Source: Clostridiales bacterium
GTDB lineage: Bacteria > Bacillota > Clostridia > Oscillospirales > Oscillospiraceae
Reading direction: 5' to 3'
DNA length: 9,410 bases
NCBI GenBank assembly: GCA_017577345.1
Contig: PITX01000034.1
Span: 1-9,410 of the forward strand
Of this stretch, positions 1 to 5,578 are shown one piece after another. Both the position numbers and the translations under genes were made by a program. The notes beneath the pieces were generated by a model that was given only the letters and a program-made list of their open reading frames with translations, ran no database searches and was not told the origin of the DNA. The stretch's first letter is position 1. Each line of letters starts with the position of its first letter.

Positions 1-127
1 GGAGGGTGCTTTTATCCGCAAGGCAACAGCACAGCTCATGCGCGACTTCGGCTCGGTGCAGTCTCCGCAGAACGCATTTTATACCAATCTCGGTCTGGAA
101 AGTCTGCCCATGCGGATGCGTCAGCAC
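1..127 (+). repeat. Direct repeat copy 1 (127 bp, at window edge)
   Basis: Bases 1-127 are identical to 388-514; the copies diverge at the next base (C at 128, T at 515). The offset is 387. The window edge cuts this copy, so the repeat may in principle be longer. In the encoded enzyme this stretch belongs after the PLP-lysine region, not before it, so this is the out-of-place copy. Confidence 0.97.
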
Positions 128-904
128 CGTGCCGCTCATTCGCACGGTGTCCCCCTGATCGTGGACAACACCTTTGCCACCCCCATCAACTGCCGTCCCT
201 TTGCATGGGGCGCGGACATTGTCACCCACTCGACCACCAAATATATGGACGGTCACGCGGCCGCACTCGGCGGCTGTGTCGTTGACAGCGGTAATTTCGA
301 CTGGATGGCACACGCCGACAAATTCCCCGGTCTGTGTACGCCCGACGAGAGCTATCACGGCGTTGTCTATGCCGAGAAATTCGGCATGGAGGGTGCTTTT
401 ATCCGCAAGGCAACAGCACAGCTCATGCGCGACTTCGGCTCGGTGCAGTCTCCGCAGAACGCATTTTATACCAATCTCGGTCTGGAAAGTCTGCCCATGC
501 GGATGCGTCAGCACTGCGCGACGGCGTTGAAGGTCGCGCAGTTCCTGCAGGCACACGAAAAAGTCGCGTGGGTCAGCTACTGCGATCTGCCCGGTGATAA
601 ATACTATGAGCGTGCAAAGAAGTATCTTCCCAACGGCTCATGCGGCGTGATCTCCTTCGGCGTGAAGGGCGGCAGGTCGGCCGCGGCTGCCTTTATGGGC
701 AATCTGAAGCTTGCTGCCATTGAGACCCATGTCGCCGATGCCCGCACCTGCTGCCTGCATCCCGCCGGCACGACCCACCGTCAGATGAATGATGCGGAGC
801 TTGCCGCCGCAGGCGTCAGCGCCGATCTGGTGCGCCTGAGCTGCGGTCTGGAAAATGCAGATGATCTGATCGCAGACCTTGATCAGGCATTGAACGCAGT
901 ATAA
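2..904 (+). CDS. O-acetylhomoserine sulfhydrylase, 5'-partial, with misplaced internal repeat
   Basis: PLP-dependent Cys/Met-metabolism enzyme (MetY/CysD type) that makes homocysteine from O-acetylhomoserine and sulfide in the cytoplasm. The frame is open to base 2, so the true start lies outside the window. The PLP lysine sits in HSTTKY (lysine codon 239-241), preceded by the conserved IVDNTFATP segment; HVADART and [10 protein letters not shown] follow near the C-terminus, as in the family. Order is abnormal: the segment [16 protein letters not shown] to RMRQH is read first (2-127), joins directly to [13 protein letters not shown], then recurs in its natural place (389-514). The repeat period is 387 bases, 129 codons, so the frame stays open. 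Family knowledge says the first copy does not belong before the PLP domain; I infer an assembly artefact or a true partial duplication. It precedes metA by 10 bases, so the two are probably cotranscribed. metY would be the likely symbol, but MetY and related MetB/MetZ enzymes are hard to separate from a partial protein. Confidence 0.9.
   Translation, partial: EGAFIRKATAQLMRDFGSVQSPQNAFYTNLGLESLPMRMRQHRAAHSHGVPLIVDNTFATPINCRPFAWGADIVTHSTTKYMDGHAAALGGCVVDSGNFDWMAHADKFPGLCTPDESYHGVVYAEKFGMEGAFIRKATAQLMRDFGSVQSPQNAFYTNLGLESLPMRMRQHCATALKVAQFLQAHEKVAWVSYCDLPGDKYYERAKKYLPNGSCGVISFGVKGGRSAAAAFMGNLKLAAIETHVADARTCCLHPAGTTHRQMNDAELAAAGVSADLVRLSCGLENADDLIADLDQALNAV
388..514 (+). repeat. Direct repeat copy 2 (127 bp, natural position)
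   Basis: Exact second copy of bases 1-127. Here the encoded segment is followed by [16 protein letters not shown], which matches the normal order of O-acetylhomoserine sulfhydrylases, so this copy is the native one. Confidence 0.97.
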
Positions 905-914
905 GGAGAAGCTT

Positions 915-1826
915 ATGCCGATCAAAATACCGAACGATCTTCCTGCCACCGCGACATTGCAGGGGGAAAACATCTTTGTCATGCCGGAGACCCGTGCGAC
1001 AACACAGGATATCCGTCCGCTGGAAATTCTTATCCTCAACCTGATGCCGACCAAGATCGAAACCGAAACACAGTTTGCCCGTCTGCTCGGCAACAGTCCG
1101 CTGCAGGTGCATCTGGAATTCCTGCACACCCGCTCCCATGTGGCAAAGAATGTCTCTGCCGAGCATCTGTTCACCTTCTACAAGACCTTTGACGAGGTAC
1201 GGAGCAAAAAGTATGACGGCATGATCATCACCGGTGCGCCGGTGGAGCATCTGCCCTTTGAGCAGGTCGAATACTGGGACGAGCTTTGTGAAATCATGGA
1301 GTGGAGCAAGACCCATGTGCACAGCACGCTGCACATCTGCTGGGGTGCACAGGCAGGACTTTACTACCATTTCGGGATTCAGAAATATCCGCTGCCCGAA
1401 AAGCTGTTCGGTGTTTTCCCGCATCGGGTCGAATACAAAAATCCGATCCTCCTGCGCGGCTTTGACGAGGTATTCATGGTACCCCACTCGCGCCATACCA
1501 CGGTGCGGCGCGAGGACATTGAGAAAATCCCGGAGCTGAAAATCGCCGCAGGAAGTGAGGAGGCAGGCGTCTATGCCATCTTTACCGCGGGCGGACATCA
1601 GGTGTTTCTCACCGGGCATTCGGAATATGACCCCGATACGCTCAAGCGTGAATATGAGCGCGACAAGGCATTGGGGCTGCCGATCGCCGTCCCGAAAAAT
1701 TACTTTCCCAACGACGATGATACCCAGCCCCCTGTCGTGAGCTGGCGCGGTCATGCGCATCTTCTGTTCTCCAACTGGCTGAACTATTTTGTCTATCAGA
1801 CCACGCCCTTTGACTTCACAAAATAA
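915..1826 (+). CDS. metA: Homoserine O-acetyltransferase (MetA family)
   Basis: Acylates the hydroxyl of homoserine, the first committed step of methionine synthesis. The 303-residue length is normal for MetA. Catalytic residues are visible at family positions: nucleophile Cys142 in HICWGAQ, and His235 and Glu237 in LTGHSEYD; the N-terminal [10 protein letters not shown] segment is also conserved. Residue 111 in [15 protein letters not shown] is Glu. From published MetA work, Glu at this position goes with acetyl-CoA and Gly with succinyl-CoA, so I infer an acetyltransferase despite the common annotation as succinyltransferase. That fits the upstream O-acetylhomoserine sulfhydrylase, which would use the product. 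The start is set by AAGGAG at 903-908, overlapping the upstream stop codon and six bases before the ATG. Any regulatory leader would lie before the first gene, outside the window. Downstream, the element at 1860 splits what looks like this operon's terminator. Confidence 0.96.
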   Translation: MPIKIPNDLPATATLQGENIFVMPETRATTQDIRPLEILILNLMPTKIETETQFARLLGNSPLQVHLEFLHTRSHVAKNVSAEHLFTFYKTFDEVRSKKYDGMIITGAPVEHLPFEQVEYWDELCEIMEWSKTHVHSTLHICWGAQAGLYYHFGIQKYPLPEKLFGVFPHRVEYKNPILLRGFDEVFMVPHSRHTTVRREDIEKIPELKIAAGSEEAGVYAIFTAGGHQVFLTGHSEYDPDTLKREYERDKALGLPIAVPKNYFPNDDDTQPPVVSWRGHAHLLFSNWLNYFVYQTTPFDFTK

Positions 1827-1829
1827 AAC

Positions 1830-1843
1830 AGCCCCCGCTGCTG
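1830..1843 (+). terminator. Left arm of a split bidirectional terminator
   Basis: AGCCCCCGCTGCTG starts four bases after the metA stop codon. It is complementary over 14 positions (two G-U pairs) to 3593-3606 on the far side of the insertion sequence. Read on the minus strand, the arm is followed by TGTTTTATTT, a T-rich tail suited to ending transcription of the gene at 3616-4344. I infer that both arms formed one hairpin before the element inserted. A small local hairpin remains (AACAGC 1827-1832 with GCTGTT 1840-1845), but no T-tract follows it. Confidence 0.7.
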
Positions 1844-1859
1844 TTCAGGTAATCTGAAC

Positions 1860-1889
1860 TGCTCCCCGTCAAGAGGGACAATGAAATAA
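1860..1889 (+). repeat. Right terminal inverted repeat (orfB end)
   Basis: Starts TGCTCCC and ends GAGGGACAATGAAATAA (1873-1889). Against the other end the inner 17 bases match at 15 positions and the outer seven match exactly, with one extra base between. The minus strand carries TTGACG at 1867-1872, pointing out of the element. Confidence 0.8.
1867..1872 (-). promoter_or_regulatory. Outward-facing -35 box (TTGACG) for circle-junction promoter
   Basis: On the minus strand the right end reads TTGACG, then GGGAGCA to the tip. In IS3-family elements such as IS911 and IS2, a -35 in the right end meets a -10 in the left end when the ends join in the circular intermediate. With a 1- to 3-base junction spacer, TTTATG or TATGAG at the left end falls 15-19 bases away; TTTATG is at 17 with three bases, TATGAG at 17 with one. 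The -35 is good and the -10 candidates are weak. The promoter is inferred. Confidence 0.5.
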
Positions 1890-1903
1890 TATAAAATTTT
1901 TCT

Positions 1904-1935
1904 CGGCTGACAGCTTCGGTTGTCAGCCGCTTTTT
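1904..1935 (+). terminator. UUCG-capped terminator inside the orfB end of the IS
   Basis: CGGCTGACA (1904-1912) pairs perfectly with TGTCAGCCG (1921-1929). A further G-U and C-G pair close a TTCG tetraloop, making an 11-bp stem. CTTTTT follows on the plus strand, so it should stop transcripts entering from the metA side. On the minus strand it begins within a few bases of the orfB stop codon, but the tail there (GAGAAAAATTTT) is poorer. Confidence 0.8.
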
Positions 1936-2875
1936 ATGCAGCTAAGTAAAACTGTTCGTGCTTTTCCATTGGTGTGAGAATGCCGAGATTTCTCTGTAAC
2001 CGCTTCGTGTTGTAGTAGCAGATGTAATTTTCAATCATTTCTACGAGGGCTTCCCGGTCAGTAAACTTCCTGCCGTAGTATCTCTCACGCTTCAGAATGC
2101 CCCAAAAGCCTTCCATCGGACCGTTATCAATACAATGTGCTACTCTGGACATACTCTGCGTCATACCGGCTTTTTCCAGTTTTGCGTGGAATACACGGTT
2201 TGTGTATTGAAAGCCTCTGTCGCTGTGAAACAGCGGATGCGCATCCGGATTGCTCGCCACAGCTGCGTCAAAAGTATCATAAACCAATGGATTATCGTTA
2301 CTGTTACGAATGATATAGGAAACAATCCTGCGGTCATATAGATCAAGAATGGCACTAAGGTACACCTTGTGCTTTATCCATTCGCCATTCTTCATCTCAT
2401 ACCACTTGAACTCTGTAACATCTGTCAGCCATTTCTCATTTGGCTTATCTGCATGAAAGTCACGGTTCAGAATGTTATCTGCCAGACATTGCGGGTTTGC
2501 TGCGTTCCTCGTGCAGCCGTTGTTGGCATATTTAATCGTGGACTTTATGTCTCTGCTGCGGCAGATCCGCAGTGCACGCTTATCACTTATCTTTGTATCA
2601 TGGTATCTTTCCAGATCATCCCGTATTCTTCGGTATCCCTTGTCCGGGCTTTCTGTATGGATTTGCTCGGCAAGCTCTGCGATCCGTTCGTTTTCTATCT
2701 GCCTATTTGACTTTTTTCCGGACAACCAACGGTAGTACGCTTTTCTGGAGATATGCAGAATTTCACAGCAGGAATCTACCGGATATCCGTACGCCTCATG
2801 ACAGTCACGAACAGCACGGTACAGATTCCCATGTCTTACTTGCGAAAGGCATCTCTCCTCTCCAATTCGTCCAAT
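1934..2875 (-). CDS. IS3-family transposase OrfB, rve/DDE integrase domain
   Basis: Catalytic half of the transposase. The -1 frame is open from the slippery site; the first codon after the slip is 2875-2873, giving 313 codons. No ATG with a ribosome binding site begins this frame; the first usual alternative start is a TTG at 2725 inside RWLSG, which would cut off the N-terminal domain. I infer that OrfB is made only as the OrfAB fusion of about 530 residues (217 + 313). The N-terminal part has YPVDSCCEILHISRKAYYRW, typical of the IS3 OrfB helix-turn-helix region. The DDE triad is complete: counted from the TTG-start protein, D102 in LTDVTEF, D169 in HSDRGFQY and E205 in GPMEGFWG, with 35 residues between the second Asp and the Glu, as in IS3 elements. 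The C-terminal YYNTKRLQRNLGILTP is also characteristic. Transposition proceeds through copy-out and a circular intermediate in this family. Confidence 0.93.
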   Translation of the reverse strand: MGRIGEERCLSQVRHGNLYRAVRDCHEAYGYPVDSCCEILHISRKAYYRWLSGKKSNRQIENERIAELAEQIHTESPDKGYRRIRDDLERYHDTKISDKRALRICRSRDIKSTIKYANNGCTRNAANPQCLADNILNRDFHADKPNEKWLTDVTEFKWYEMKNGEWIKHKVYLSAILDLYDRRIVSYIIRNSNDNPLVYDTFDAAVASNPDAHPLFHSDRGFQYTNRVFHAKLEKAGMTQSMSRVAHCIDNGPMEGFWGILKRERYYGRKFTDREALVEMIENYICYYNTKRLQRNLGILTPMEKHEQFYLAA

Positions 2876-3525
2876 TTTTTTAGCAGGTCACGCTCCATCT
2901 CTGCCAGATACAGCTTGTGCTTCAACTGCTCTATTTCTATTCTCGCAGCTTCTAACTCTGTGCGCGGCTCCTGCTCTGCGATTCGTTTCCCACGACGATC
3001 CTCCAGACCGGCCTCTCCCAACTGCTTATACTTCTTTACCCATGTGTAGACCTGCTGGTAGCTGACATTGTACTTAATAGCAGTCTCTCCGAAATTGCTG
3101 CCGTTTTCAAGGCAGTCCTTTACGATTGCAATGCGTTCTTCCTGCGTGGTTTCTCGTCCTTGTTTCATGCGGCTTCCTCCTGACATCTTTCGACCGAAGT
3201 CTCTACCGCTATTATACACCTTTATCCAGTCCCTGAGTTGACAAGTTGAGCGCAATCCGTATTTCGCTGAAATTTCTTTTTGCGAATTACTCCCGGACAG
3301 ATACTCTTTTACTGCTGCTGCCTTCAATTCTTCCGAATACACTGTGTTATGCTCCTGCCTTTGAAAAGCCAATACTCCTTGCACCTTATACCTTGTTGTC
3401 CATTCTCGAACGGTTGACTCATTTATACCTAACCTCCGTGCCGCTTCGCACTGGCTGATTCGTCCCTCCGCACAGGCTTTTGCTGCTTCGATTCGTTCCT
3501 CCACGGTTACTTTTTCTTTTGACAT
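2836..3525 (-). CDS. IS3-family transposase OrfA, helix-turn-helix DNA-binding protein
   Basis: DNA-binding half of the transposase, 229 residues, longer than many OrfA proteins because it has several helix-turn-helix units. Residues about 22-48 (SQCEAARRLGINESTVREW) form the first; 83-105 (KEISAKYGLRSTCQLRDWIK) the second; 127-168, with NFGETAIKYNVSYQQVYTWV, a third. Residues about 190-222 are an amphipathic segment with regular leucines (IEQLKHKLYLAEMERDLLKKL), the leucine-zipper-like oligomerisation helix usual before the frameshift. OrfA alone binds the element's ends; fused to OrfB it supplies recognition for transposition. The ATG at 3525 is preceded by AAGGGAG with seven bases between, but that site lies inside a hairpin (3530-3586), so translation from read-through transcripts should be low. 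Confidence 0.92.
   Translation of the reverse strand: MSKEKVTVEERIEAAKACAEGRISQCEAARRLGINESTVREWTTRYKVQGVLAFQRQEHNTVYSEELKAAAVKEYLSGSNSQKEISAKYGLRSTCQLRDWIKVYNSGRDFGRKMSGGSRMKQGRETTQEERIAIVKDCLENGSNFGETAIKYNVSYQQVYTWVKKYKQLGEAGLEDRRGKRIAEQEPRTELEAARIEIEQLKHKLYLAEMERDLLKKLDELERRDAFRK
2875..2881 (-). other. Programmed -1 frameshift site (A AAA AAA)
   Basis: On the minus strand the orfA codons run CTA AAA AAA TTG, so seven As form an in-register A AAA AAA heptamer. A slip of one base back leads straight into the orfB frame (AAA ATT GGA CGA), which stays open to its stop. GGAG lies 11 bases upstream (2893-2896), a distance similar to the stimulatory Shine-Dalgarno-like element of E. coli dnaX. 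The slippery site is seen directly; the stimulator role is inferred. Confidence 0.85.
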
Positions 3526-3529
3526 AGAA

Positions 3530-3586
3530 ATGCTCCCTTCATGATGACAGTGTTTTTTATTTCACTGTCTCTCATAAAGGGAGCAT
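3530..3586 (-). promoter_or_regulatory. Hairpin sequestering the orfA ribosome binding site
   Basis: In the orfA transcript ATGCTCCCTTTATG (3586-3573) pairs with CATGAAGGGAGCAT (3543-3530): 14 bp with one G-U. After a 3 x 2 internal loop, GACAGTG pairs with CACTGTC (7 bp) around a 10-base A-rich loop. The AAGGGAG ribosome binding site is fully inside the outer stem. The masking arm is the outermost part of the element, so only transcripts starting outside contain it. Confidence 0.78.
3557..3585 (-). repeat. Left terminal inverted repeat (orfA end)
   Basis: Read inwards on the minus strand it starts TGCTCCCTTTATGAGAG and ends GTGAAATAA. It matches the other end at the tip (TGCTCCC) and at 15 of 17 inner positions. 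It overlaps the arm that masks the orfA ribosome binding site and the -10-like TTTATG/TATGAG. Confidence 0.8.
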
Positions 3587-3592
3587 ATCAAT

Positions 3593-3614
3593 CAGCAGTG
3601 GGGGTTTCTCTTTT
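3593..3614 (+). terminator. Right arm of the split terminator, with T-rich tail
   Basis: CAGCAGTGGGGGTT (3593-3606) pairs with 1830-1843 across the insertion sequence. On the plus strand the tail is TTTCTCTTTT, right for ending metA transcription. The arm starts eight bases outside the element and ends just before the stop codon of the convergent gene at 3616. Confidence 0.7.
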
Positions 3615-3615
3615 G

Positions 3616-4344
3616 TCATGCGGGATAGGGTCTTCCGGTCAGCGCGGTAAACGATGTTTTGACCGCTTCCTCCGACATATCGCAGTGGAGCAGATAGACC
3701 GGTGTTTTCTGCAAAATCCGATCCAGCAGCTCCAGCGTCAGCGCAAGTGCCTGCGGATCACGCGGCAGGTAGACCTGCTGCATGATTAAATTCATGCAGT
3801 CCTTTGCTTCCACGCGTTCTATTGAGTTCTTTTCACCGCGCTGCAGCAGGCAGATCGCACGCAGGGGTACAATGCTTTGGTTTTGCCAGCCCTCCTTGCC
3901 TGCCCACGGGGTCGAGCAGATCTCCGGCTGTTCACCGTTCATCCGCAGAAGCGGCTTATCTCCGTTGACGATCTCGACCTTTTCACCGAGATACTTTTTC
4001 CAAAGACCGATATGTGTAGATTTCCCTGTGCCGCTCAGCGCACCGAACAGATAGCCCTCTCCCTCATAGGAGATCGCCGCGCAGTGAAACAGGAAGCTTC
4101 CGAAATACGGACTGCGCTCCGCAATACAGCGGAACAGGCAGGATTTTTCCGCATTTCCCGCACCGACAGCCGGCTCGGTTTTCAGCTCCTCCTCCACTGC
4201 CTCCGGCGTGGCAGTAGCAACGATATCCACCGCTCCCGCAGGCTTTTCAATCATATAATCTCTGAAAAAGTGAGGTATTCCTCTGCGAATATAGTTGATT
4301 TCGACGGTCAGTCCCGCCAAAGAGATGTATAACTGGTTGTCCAT
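3616..4344 (-). CDS. HPr kinase-like P-loop protein of unknown substrate
   Basis: A 242-residue protein related to the C-terminal kinase domain of HPr kinase/phosphorylase. Visible motifs: P-loop GALSGTGKST at residues 101-110, VNGDKPLL at 126-133 resembling the Asp-containing motif of that fold, STPWAGKEG at 144-152, then PLRAICLLQRG near 160-170. The N-terminal 90 residues lack the HPrK N-domain, and no membrane segment is seen. Related stand-alone proteins are often left as hypothetical or as PEP-carboxykinase-like; some relatives in RiPP clusters phosphorylate peptides, but no precursor or PqqD-like gene is present here. The start is supported by GGAGGG just upstream. It is last in the run nrdR - deacetylase - this gene, 17 bases after the deacetylase, so probably cotranscribed. 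Carbon-catabolite HPr kinase itself (HprK) is unlikely because of the domain make-up. The substrate is unknown. Confidence 0.78.
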   Translation of the reverse strand: MDNQLYISLAGLTVEINYIRRGIPHFFRDYMIEKPAGAVDIVATATPEAVEEELKTEPAVGAGNAEKSCLFRCIAERSPYFGSFLFHCAAISYEGEGYLFGALSGTGKSTHIGLWKKYLGEKVEIVNGDKPLLRMNGEQPEICSTPWAGKEGWQNQSIVPLRAICLLQRGEKNSIERVEAKDCMNLIMQQVYLPRDPQALALTLELLDRILQKTPVYLLHCDMSEEAVKTSFTALTGRPYPA

Positions 4345-4361
4345 TTTCCCTCCTGCGGTTT

Positions 4362-5573
4362 TTATGTTCCTGCCGCGGACAGATAAGCGGCAAAGGTGTA
4401 AATATCGGTGTAGCGCGCCACATAATAGCGGTTGACCAGGAACGGGTCGGACGAGGTGTTATACAGACCGCCGTTCATCTTGATGCCGAACATATAGTAT
4501 TCCGGTCCGAGCTGCAGCGTATAGTCGTTATATTTTCCGGTCGGATAGCACAGCACATAGGGCTCTTTGCCCGTGATGCGCGTGATCGCCTTCTTGGACT
4601 CGGACATCTCATATCTGGTGCTGTCGTAATCCAGTCCGTCCATGTCCGCATGGGTATAGCTGTGGCTCTGGATGGAGACCAGTCCGGAGTCGGACATTTC
4701 CCGAATCTGTTCCGCTGTTGCCTTATGCGATGTGCCGGGTGCATTGCCGATCACGAAAACCGTCGCCTTGACATTGTATTTCTGCAGCAGCGGGAAGAGA
4801 TTGAGATAGTTGTCGTCATAGCCGTCGTCAAAGGTCAGCATCACCGGCTTGTCATAGTCCTCCAGATGCGCAAGATCCTCAAACCAAATGGCATCATAGC
4901 CGTTATCGACAAGATAGGCAAGCTGTTCCTCCATGCTCGACGGGCTGACAAACAGCTCATTGATGCCCCACATATCATCGCTGACGGCGTGATACATCAA
5001 AACCGGGACATTGACATTCTGCGGAATTTCAAAGCGGCGTGCAGACGGCGTGTAATAGAAGACGCCGGTGTCCTCGTCGGCATATTCCGGATAGCCCAGT
5101 GCCGCGATCAGCGAATCAAAGGGCAGGTAGCAGACACCGTCCGCCTCGACCGGCGCAATCACGGTGGAAGCCGCTGTGCCGTTGACGATTGCTCCGCTGT
5201 CTGTAAACTCGATGCTGTCTCTGCCGCTCATTTTGAGCGGTGCTTCACTCTCCACGGTCAGTCCGAGTGCATCGGCAAAGGTCTTTGCCTCGACCATACG
5301 CACACCGTCCACAAAGAAGCATTCGACCGATGCGCCGTTGAGCACCGTGGCTCTCTCATCGGGGACAACCTCGATCTGCGGCTCGGTCGGCACTGCCTCG
5401 GTGGTCTCCGGCAGCGCAGATGCCTGCGTCTGCTCCGTGGGCGGCACGCTTTCCGTCAGAGGCTCCGTCTGCTCGCTATGCCGGGGCGGAAGCACATCCG
5501 TAAACAGCAGGATCGCCGCAACGACCAGCAGAACCGCAAGAAGAACAGACAGAATAGTGATCGCTTTTTTCAT
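4362..5573 (-). CDS. Membrane-anchored polysaccharide deacetylase (NodB / CE4)
   Basis: Predicted extracytoplasmic metal-dependent deacetylase of N-acetylated glycans such as peptidoglycan or surface polysaccharide. Residues 1-25 form a lysine-started hydrophobic signal anchor; about 30-72 are a Thr/Glu/Pro-rich linker; about 75-180 resemble a copper-amine-oxidase-N-like stalk domain (FFVDGVRMVEAKTFADALG, CYLPFDSLIAALGYP); the catalytic domain follows. NodB motifs: LTFDDG with Asp249 and Asp250, and SHSYTH with metal-binding His304 and His308. Motif 3 is LCYPTGKYND, resembling the YPYGxYN form of PgaB-like enzymes rather than the usual RPPYG. VPVLMYHAV at about 189-197 is also typical of this subgroup. 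Length is 403 residues. It starts five bases after the nrdR stop, with only a weak AAGG near the start, suggesting translational coupling. The substrate cannot be read from sequence; peptidoglycan is my guess because no polysaccharide synthase is nearby. Confidence 0.88.
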   Translation of the reverse strand: MKKAITILSVLLAVLLVVAAILLFTDVLPPRHSEQTEPLTESVPPTEQTQASALPETTEAVPTEPQIEVVPDERATVLNGASVECFFVDGVRMVEAKTFADALGLTVESEAPLKMSGRDSIEFTDSGAIVNGTAASTVIAPVEADGVCYLPFDSLIAALGYPEYADEDTGVFYYTPSARRFEIPQNVNVPVLMYHAVSDDMWGINELFVSPSSMEEQLAYLVDNGYDAIWFEDLAHLEDYDKPVMLTFDDGYDDNYLNLFPLLQKYNVKATVFVIGNAPGTSHKATAEQIREMSDSGLVSIQSHSYTHADMDGLDYDSTRYEMSESKKAITRITGKEPYVLCYPTGKYNDYTLQLGPEYYMFGIKMNGGLYNTSSDPFLVNRYYVARYTDIYTFAAYLSAAGT

Positions 5574-5578
5574 TTGCC

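Larger units (their letters stand above)
1860..3585 (-). mobile_element. IS3-family insertion sequence, IS150-like, complete
   Basis: A 1726-base element carrying orfA and orfB in the IS3 arrangement, with a -1 frameshift between them. Both ends begin TGCTCCC read inwards, giving the TG...CA termini usual for IS3 elements, and share a further stretch ending GAAATAA; the orfB-side end has one extra base. It is visibly more AT-rich than its neighbours. It appears intact: no stop interrupts either frame, the DDE triad is present and the slippery site is in register. No target-site duplication is seen: the flanking triplets are AAC on the left and TAT on the right. The boundary rests on the inverted repeats and the TG/CA rule, so an error of a few bases is possible. 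It lies between convergent host genes and interrupts neither reading frame. Confidence 0.88.

Noticed and set aside
816..1760. 314-codon minus-strand frame opposite metA
   Set aside because: Antisense shadow of a well-identified gene, with no recognisable domain and no start signal.
1843..1859. GTTCAG/CTGAAC hairpin left of the element as a terminator or an IS end
   Set aside because: Only six base pairs and no T-tract, and the opposite flank has no matching sequence that would extend the terminal repeats.
1830..1872. Outward TTGACG driving antisense transcription into metA
   Set aside because: No acceptable -10 lies 16-18 bases beyond it in the flanking host sequence.
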